From assembly GCA_024279275.1 (NCBI GenBank), contig JAJRRS010000136.1, positions 25,468-89,467 on the forward strand: DNA of 64,000 bases, in the 5' to 3' direction. Both the position numbers and the translations under genes were made by a program. The first letter of the stretch is position 1. Each line of letters begins with the position of its first letter. Below the pieces are notes generated by a model. That model saw only the letters and a list, made by a program, of their open reading frames with translations, made no database searches and was not told the DNA's origin. This DNA is from Planctomycetota bacterium. Lineage in GTDB: Bacteria; Planctomycetota; Phycisphaerae; Phycisphaerales; Phycisphaeraceae. Below, one piece after another: positions 58,882-64,000 of this stretch.

Positions 58882-59670
58882 TCAAAGCCCCAACACGTCT
58901 TTCATCGTGTACCGCCCAGCCGACTCACCCTTAAGCCACTTGGCAGCACGCAGAGCACCCACCGCAAAGGTGTCGCGCGTGTTAGCCTTATGCGTCAGTT
59001 GTATCTCTTCGCCAAGCGTAGCAAAACAAACCGTGTGTCTGCCGACCTCATCACCAAGTCGTAACGCATGGACGCCGATCTCCCCGGGGACGCGCGGGTC
59101 CATCCCGGAGCGCCCGTGTTTCACATCTTTATGGATATCCTTACCCGTCGCGTCGCAGATGGATTGCACCAGCCCCATCGCCGTACCCGAGGGCGCATCC
59201 TGCTTGAACCGATGGTGTGCCTCGACGACCTCGATGTCGTAATCGTCCCCGAGTTGCTTAGCGACCTGCCCCGCCAGTGCAAACAAAAGGTTCACACCCA
59301 GGCTCATGTTCGGAGCCTGCAAGATGGCGATCGACTTCGCCGCGTCATCGATAGCTTGCTGATCCTCCGTCGTCAGGCCCGTCGTTCCCGTGACCAACGG
59401 AATACCGCGTTCACGACAAAGTGTGACCACCGCCAACACCGCCGACTGCACGCTGAAGTCGATCATCACGTCGGGCTTGACGTCCAGGGTTGAACTAATC
59501 GCCACCCCCGACTCATCTTCCCCAGCTACCCGCCCAGCATCCTGCCCAAGCAACCCGCAACCGGCGTGGTCCAACGCAGCGACCAACTCAAGCTCCGCAT
59601 CACCGCACGCCAATGCGACCAGACGCCGACCCATCCGCCCCGTCGCACCATTAATAGCTACCTGAATCAT
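58882..59670 (-). CDS. dapB: 4-hydroxy-tetrahydrodipicolinate reductase
   Basis: NADPH-dependent step of diaminopimelate and lysine synthesis, which feeds peptidoglycan. Rossmann motif VAINGATGRMGRRLV at the N-terminus; the substrate loop EVVEAHHRFKQDAPSGTAM and NMSLGVNLLFAL are family hallmarks. The start at ATG 59670 gives 262 residues, the normal size; the frame is open upstream with no conserved sequence. Confidence 0.95.
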   Translation of the reverse strand: MIQVAINGATGRMGRRLVALACGDAELELVAALDHAGCGLLGQDAGRVAGEDESGVAISSTLDVKPDVMIDFSVQSAVLAVVTLCRERGIPLVTGTTGLTTEDQQAIDDAAKSIAILQAPNMSLGVNLLFALAGQVAKQLGDDYDIEVVEAHHRFKQDAPSGTAMGLVQSICDATGKDIHKDVKHGRSGMDPRVPGEIGVHALRLGDEVGRHTVCFATLGEEIQLTHKANTRDTFAVGALRAAKWLKGESAGRYTMKDVLGL

Positions 59671-59900
59671 GACTGATCCCCATCGAATCCCCGCCGTATA
59701 AAGGCCCGACAAGCCACACAGCCCCCACCCGTGACCGCCCCCGCTGCAAGTCTGCCGCAACGATACGTTTAGAGCCTCCGCCGAGCAAGCCCGTAATATA
59801 AAATCGTCCCCACAGCAGATAGCCAGACGGGCCGACATCCCCTACAATTCAGCGCCCGGACCAGCTTGTAAGGCCCAAAACAAATCACCCCCACGAGAGC

Positions 59901-61436
59901 ATGGCTTTGAGTTTCTTCGATAAGTTCAAAGGCGGTAGCAAGGATAAATCCTCCAGCGACGGCAAGGGTGGCGGCGGTGGCGACGGCGGCTTCAAGCGCG
60001 ACCCACGCAAGGCCAGGCGGTTCTTCGAGTATGCCGAAGACACCGCCAACGCCAGCAACTACGACTACTCCATCGACTGCGCCATCAACGGCCTACGCCA
60101 CGACCCCGACAACCTCGCTCAACACGAGGCCCTGCACAATGTCGCCAAACGCCGCAAAGTCAGCGGCGGTAAGCCCGCTGGCCTGGCGGATAAGATGAAG
60201 AAGCTCGGGCCTTCCGAAATAGACAAAATGCTCCACATCGAAAAACTCTGGGCCATGAACCCGCTGGACGAGGGACTCGCCGGGGACATGTTCAAGGCCG
60301 CTGTGGAAGCCTACGAAGTCGAAGATGAAGATCTGCACCTCGGAGAAATCGCGTTCTGGGTCGGCGATATCTGGCTCCCCATGATCGGGCAACAGAAAAA
60401 GCCCAGCCAGAAAAAATATCTGCTCGCTAAAGACCTCTTCGTAAAACTCGACCGCTACGACAAAGCCGTCGAAGCCTGCCGTAAGGCCGCGGCCATGAAC
60501 CCCAACGACAGCAGACTTCTCTCTGAGCTTAAAGACCTCCAGGCAGAGCAGATGATGTCGGAGAAGAAGTTCGGCTCCGGCGGCGAAGGCGACTTCCGCC
60601 AGAACCTCAAGGACGGAGACGAACAGGCGGCACTGCAACAGGAAGACAAGATAAGCAAAACCGGGTCCGACGCCGAAGATATCATCGCACGTCGGCGTGC
60701 CGAATACGAAGAAGACCCGCAAGACACCGCAAGGATGCAGAAACTGGTCGATGCACTGGTCCAGCGCGAGACAGCCGAAAGCGAAAAAGAAGCGATCGAA
60801 CTGCTCAAAAAATCCTGGGAAGACACCGGCCAATACCGCCAACGCGTCCGCATGGGCGACATCCAGATGAAGCAGTTCAACCGCGTCCTGCGTCAAATCA
60901 AAGCCCGCATCGAGAAAAATCCCGACGATCAGGACATGACCAAGAAGTATGAAGCAGGCAGGGTGAAGCAACTCGCGTTTGAACTCCAGGAATTCACCGA
61001 CCGCTGCAAGAACTACCCAACAGACATGGGCCTGCGTTACGAGTTAGGCCGACGCCTCTTCGACGCCAAGCGGATCGACGACGCCATCGGCGCGTTCCAA
61101 CAAGCCAAAGCAGACCCCAAACGCCGAGCCATGTCACACCAGTTCCTTGGCAGATGCTACCTCCAAAAAGAATGGCTCGACGAGGCCGTCGACACACTGA
61201 ACCAAGGCATCGAAGCACACAAAGTCCCCGACGACCGCATGGCCCTGGAACTGAACTACCTCAAGATGCTCGCCCACATCAAGCTGGCCACTAAGAACAA
61301 CGATGTCGAACAGGCACAGCAAGCACAGCAGATCGCATCCAAAATCCTCCAGACGGATATCAACTACCGCGACATCCGCGATCGCATGGAAGAAATCAAG
61401 AAGCTCACAGACGACTTGAAAAACAACGCCGGCTGA
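59901..61436 (+). CDS. TPR-repeat protein
   Basis: A 511-residue soluble protein. The N-terminal part is Gly/Lys-rich (KGGSKDKSSSDGKGGGGGDG), followed by helical repeats: AINGLRHDPDNLAQHEAL, LFVKLDRYDKAVEACRKAAA with NPNDSRLLSELK, LRYELGRRLFDAKRIDDAIG and FLGRCYLQKEWLDEAVDTLN. No enzyme motif. TPR proteins are scaffolds; partner unknown. No signal peptide, so it is cytosolic. Codon use is typical for its neighbours. Confidence 0.8.
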   Translation: MALSFFDKFKGGSKDKSSSDGKGGGGGDGGFKRDPRKARRFFEYAEDTANASNYDYSIDCAINGLRHDPDNLAQHEALHNVAKRRKVSGGKPAGLADKMKKLGPSEIDKMLHIEKLWAMNPLDEGLAGDMFKAAVEAYEVEDEDLHLGEIAFWVGDIWLPMIGQQKKPSQKKYLLAKDLFVKLDRYDKAVEACRKAAAMNPNDSRLLSELKDLQAEQMMSEKKFGSGGEGDFRQNLKDGDEQAALQQEDKISKTGSDAEDIIARRRAEYEEDPQDTARMQKLVDALVQRETAESEKEAIELLKKSWEDTGQYRQRVRMGDIQMKQFNRVLRQIKARIEKNPDDQDMTKKYEAGRVKQLAFELQEFTDRCKNYPTDMGLRYELGRRLFDAKRIDDAIGAFQQAKADPKRRAMSHQFLGRCYLQKEWLDEAVDTLNQGIEAHKVPDDRMALELNYLKMLAHIKLATKNNDVEQAQQAQQIASKILQTDINYRDIRDRMEEIKKLTDDLKNNAG

Positions 61437-61525
61437 TAAAGTCATCAACCACGACATCAACCGCCACGCTTCATCCGTTCTAGCTGGATACTTGCAACAA
61501 CAACCGCAAAGAAAAACATGAGCAA

Positions 61526-61622
61526 GGAACAGGGATAAACGCTGACAAACGCGAATCGTTGCGATCTGAAAGCACCTGCTTCTTGCCTTTATCTGTGTCC
61601 ATCCGCGTTCATCCCTGTTCCC
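61526..61622. repeat. GGAACAGGGATRAACGC inverted repeat
   Basis: Left arm 61526-61542 and right arm 61606-61622 match inverted at all but one base of 17. Between them are strings like ACGCTGACAAACGCGAAT and TTTATCTGTGTCCATCCGCG. The arms and centre resemble the AACGCRAAT-type repeat at 56788-56883. Confidence 0.6.
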
Positions 61623-61686
61623 AATGCTTTCTCCGTGTCCTCTTCGCCCTCAGTGGTAAGTAACCTGAATTAATCTGACCAACACC

Positions 61687-62493
61687 ATGCAAGCCACCGC
61701 CATCATCCCCGCACGCTTCGGCTCCACACGATTCCCCGGCAAACCCCTCGCCAACAAAACCGGCAAACCCCTCATCCAACACGTCGTCGAACAGGTCCAA
61801 AAAGCCAAACTCGTGAATCGTATCGTCGTCGCCACTGACGACCAACGCATCTACGACGCCGTCCAAGCCTTCGGCACCCAAGCCGTCATGACACGCACCG
61901 ACCACCAAAACGGCACAAGCCGCATCGCCGAAGCCGTACAACTCATCGAAACCCCACCCACCACCCAAAGCCCGGTCATGGCCCAACGGGCCTTGGCCGG
62001 GGTCTCCCCAACCCAAATCATCCTCAACGTCCAAGGCGACGAACCCGAAATCGAACCCACCGTCATCGACCAACTCATCCAAGGCCTAACCAACGACCCC
62101 CACGCACCCATGGCCACCCTCGCCAGCCCCTTCGCCGACGACGAAGACCCCAACAACCCCAACATCGTCAAACTCACCGTCGATCAAAACGGCCACGCCC
62201 TCTACTTCTCAAGAAGCCTCATCCCCCACCACCGCGACACCCCCACTCAAGCCTCACCCCTCGAGGCTCAAGCCTACTTAAAACACCCGGGGGTCTACGC
62301 CTACCGCCGCGACTTCCTCCTCAAATACGTCACCCTCCCCCCCACACCTTTGGAAGAAGCCGAAAAACTAGAACAACTCCGCGCCCTCGAGCACGGCTAC
62401 AAAATCGCCGTCATCCAAACCACCACCCGCCACCACGGCATCGACACCCCCGAACAATACGAAGCGTTCGTAAAACGGCGACGCGACCGATAG
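61687..62493 (+). CDS. kdsB: CMP-KDO synthase
   Basis: Activates the LPS sugar KDO with CTP. The nucleotide loop IIPARFGSTRFPGKPL, NGTSRIAEAVQLIE and ILNVQGDEPEIEPTVIDQLI are diagnostic; PGVYAYRRDFLLKYV and HHGIDTPEQYEAFVKR follow near the end. 268 residues, slightly longer than the usual 250 because of an insert after AVQLIE. It shows that this organism makes LPS-type lipid A core, so it has an outer membrane. Confidence 0.96.
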   Translation: MQATAIIPARFGSTRFPGKPLANKTGKPLIQHVVEQVQKAKLVNRIVVATDDQRIYDAVQAFGTQAVMTRTDHQNGTSRIAEAVQLIETPPTTQSPVMAQRALAGVSPTQIILNVQGDEPEIEPTVIDQLIQGLTNDPHAPMATLASPFADDEDPNNPNIVKLTVDQNGHALYFSRSLIPHHRDTPTQASPLEAQAYLKHPGVYAYRRDFLLKYVTLPPTPLEEAEKLEQLRALEHGYKIAVIQTTTRHHGIDTPEQYEAFVKRRRDR

Positions 62494-62568
62494 CCGTGTC
62501 ACAGAATGACGGTATCCGACACCGCTTCTGCCCCACCGTTTCTACCCCGTAATAAAGAGGAGCGTGCC

Positions 62569-63300
62569 ATGAGATCGACAAACGGGCTATTGCTGGTTGC
62601 GACCGCGATATTGTTGGCGGTTGCATTGTCACCAGCGGGCGCGGGCGAAGAGAAGCCGCCGGGGCCATTCGATCAAGAACTATATCGCCTTAGAGCGTTG
62701 ACATCCTCCACTTACTACGGCCAGTACGCGGGCAAACACGGGCGACCCGGGCCATTCGATGAGGCGCTAGAACTGATGACTTCGCAAGACGGGCAGGAAC
62801 GCCGGAAGGGGGCGGAATACATATACTATGAGCACCAGAAGCTGGCGGATCGCCTGATTGAGATGGTCGAGTCCAAGGGCGAGGTGCAGTATTCAGGAGG
62901 GACGCGCCGGGCGGCTGCGGGCATGCTCGGCTTACTTCGGATGGACAAAGGGATCATCGCGCTGTCGAACAGCCTGGAAAACCGTGCGTTTCCTAACACT
63001 TTTGGCGGGATGGATAGATTTGAGCCGATCGTGCCGATCCCCGGCGCGCTGATAAGCATCGGCCGGCCGGCCGTGCCTCAGTTGGTCGAGAATCTTCGGA
63101 CGAGCGACGACTGGCATATGATCGATAAATCTTGGAAGATTCTAAGCCACATTCTAGGCGGACGAGAGCGCACGCTTGAGCTGTTAGAAAAGCTCATCGC
63201 ACGCGAAGCGGACCCGGCGGCGAAGGATCAACTGTTGAAAGTTCAACAAGCCGCCATCGACCACGATGAGTGGTGGACTGATGAGTCGCCGTTGTATTGA
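62569..63300 (+). CDS. Secreted HEAT-like hypothetical protein
   Basis: A 243-residue exported protein: signal sequence LLLVATAILLAVALSPAGA, then helical segments such as RRAAAGMLGLLRMDKGIIAL, PIPGALISIGRPAVPQLVEN and ERTLELLEKLIAREADPAAK, consistent with HEAT-like repeats. The start at ATG 62569 has GAGGAG at the right distance; the open frame upstream is not conserved. Not assigned to a named family. Confidence 0.72.
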   Translation: MRSTNGLLLVATAILLAVALSPAGAGEEKPPGPFDQELYRLRALTSSTYYGQYAGKHGRPGPFDEALELMTSQDGQERRKGAEYIYYEHQKLADRLIEMVESKGEVQYSGGTRRAAAGMLGLLRMDKGIIALSNSLENRAFPNTFGGMDRFEPIVPIPGALISIGRPAVPQLVENLRTSDDWHMIDKSWKILSHILGGRERTLELLEKLIAREADPAAKDQLLKVQQAAIDHDEWWTDESPLY

Positions 63301-64000
63301 CCACATGAACACCAGTGACTATCGGACCGATCTAAGGGGTCGACCGATCTAAGGGGTCGGGAGTCGATATCGTAGTATTGTGAATTCTTACGTTGCCATA
63401 GCACAGCACCTGACGCCCTTTCTACCGCCCCCCGCTTTTTCCGCATCTCCGTATATTCGCGCCCTCCGTGATATCGCCTCGCCTTCCTTTACGCCCCACC
63501 TCTTGCCGGCTCACCCATCGCCTCCTTCGCGCGCACAATTCCGTCGATTTTTCAACCAAAAATCACACCAACCCGCACATTCCTTTACCCAAAGCACAGC
63601 CACCAGTTACGACTCGTTCGCCAGCACTCTCAACCATTCCCATGCGCACAACCACAGCAATTCCACCATAAGTGGAGACGCAACTTATTCCTGGATTGAT
63701 ATCCGGGGCCGGGGGCGTCTGCCGACAACCTCACGACGACGATCGACAGCTACCCTGAGTATCCAAAGATTAAAAGGACCGGGACTCGAGGGCTGCCCCC
63801 ACCCCCGGATGTGTGTCAGGTTTTACTTGGTACACATCCGAGAACCCGTCACTCGGAACACTTACGAATGGGACATCTGAATAACCCCCAGTTCACGGGC
63901 CGGATCAATCTGGGGGTGGGTTGATAGCGTGTGTTTTATGGGTTGATGGGTGACCCGCCAGCTTTTTCAGGCTCATCGGTGTGATCGGGGTACCCCGATC
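63301..64000. other. Gene-poor right end
   Basis: About 700 bases without a convincing gene. It holds a tandem 17-mer (GACCGATCTAAGGGGTC, twice, at 63325-63358) and an 18-base perfect palindrome at the very end (63983-64000, GATCGGGGTACCCCGATC). A 501-base open frame at 63380-63880 has no protein-like sequence and is rejected. Confidence 0.55.
63325..63358. repeat. Tandem 17-mer, two copies
   Basis: GACCGATCTAAGGGGTC at 63325-63341 and again at 63342-63358, without gap. Each unit can form a GACC/GGTC stem. Confidence 0.75.

Noticed and set aside
60093..60971. 292-codon frame antisense to the TPR gene
   Set aside because: It is a mirror of a GC-rich gene with strong third-position bias; the sense frame has clear TPR helices.
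63380..63880. 501-base open frame in the right end
   Set aside because: The protein would be Pro/Ser/His-rich with no helix or strand pattern, and codon use differs from every real gene here; no ribosome site.
1..64000. tRNA, rRNA genes or CRISPR arrays
   Set aside because: No cloverleaf with the usual GTTCRA arm, rRNA blocks or regularly spaced 25-40 base repeats were seen by eye; the tandem repeats found have no spacers.

Overview
The window reads as chromosome from a Gram-negative member of the Planctomycetota, most likely class Phycisphaerae. The clues are a PEP-CTERM/HAF-repeat secreted protein, a deoxyhypusine-synthase-like enzyme, KdsB (LPS), many lipoproteins with clear lipoboxes, an MreBCD locus, a GC-rich genome with frequent GTG/TTG starts, and a flagellar cluster in the Bacillus-type gene order but with sigma-54 control. 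The taxonomic call is inference; no rRNA is present.

Layout. 0.1-6.1 kb, plus strand: a degenerate amidohydrolase coupled to a lipoprotein, a sodium:alanine symporter, a DUF368 (PopT-type) lipid-carrier transporter and GalE. 6.3-17.3 kb, minus strand: mreBCD, a 47-residue membrane protein, a coiled-coil protein, lnt with a HEAT-repeat protein behind it, xerC/xerD-like recombinase, and a TolB-like propeller with a CsgG-like lipoprotein. 17.6-21.7 kb: a cellulose-synthase-like glycosyltransferase, a DUF1802 protein and argS. 22.2-50.3 kb, minus strand: one almost uninterrupted flagellar block. Read in transcription order it is flgN, cytosolic kinase, NtrC-type regulator, flgBC, fliEFGHIJ, a MotE-like gene, fliK, flgD, a small unknown gene, flgE, flbD, motAB, fliLNOPQR, flhBAFG, an 89-residue membrane protein and fliA. 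50.6-54.9 kb: a TPR protein with a MerR-type regulator, and the HAF/PEP-CTERM protein. 55-63.3 kb: a DUF4258/DUF2283 pair wedged beside prfB, then rhodanese, deoxyhypusine-synthase-like enzyme, dapB, a TPR protein, kdsB and a secreted HEAT-like protein. The last 700 bases hold no convincing gene.

How the flagellar genes fit together. A perfect sigma-54 promoter lies 56 bases before flgB and just after the gene for a GAFTGA-containing sigma-54 activator, whose partner kinase has no membrane segment. A hairpin between flbD and motA and a sigma-28-like -10 element before motA suggest a second transcription unit that ends with fliA itself and an intrinsic terminator. fliM is missing from its normal place between fliL and fliN, and the che genes usual between flhG and fliA are replaced by one small membrane protein.

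The most unusual features are three. (1) A 98-base copy of the prfB 3' end, differing from prfB at only synonymous positions through the last 27 or so codons, flanks the DUF4258/DUF2283 pair, as expected of a small element that integrates in the 3' end of prfB. (2) prfB needs a +1 frameshift, but the in-frame stop is UAA rather than UGA. (3) Short heptamer tandem arrays (GCTAAYR) sit at eight junctions between flagellar genes, among several other families of dispersed palindromes, including a 175-base MITE-like element near fliA.
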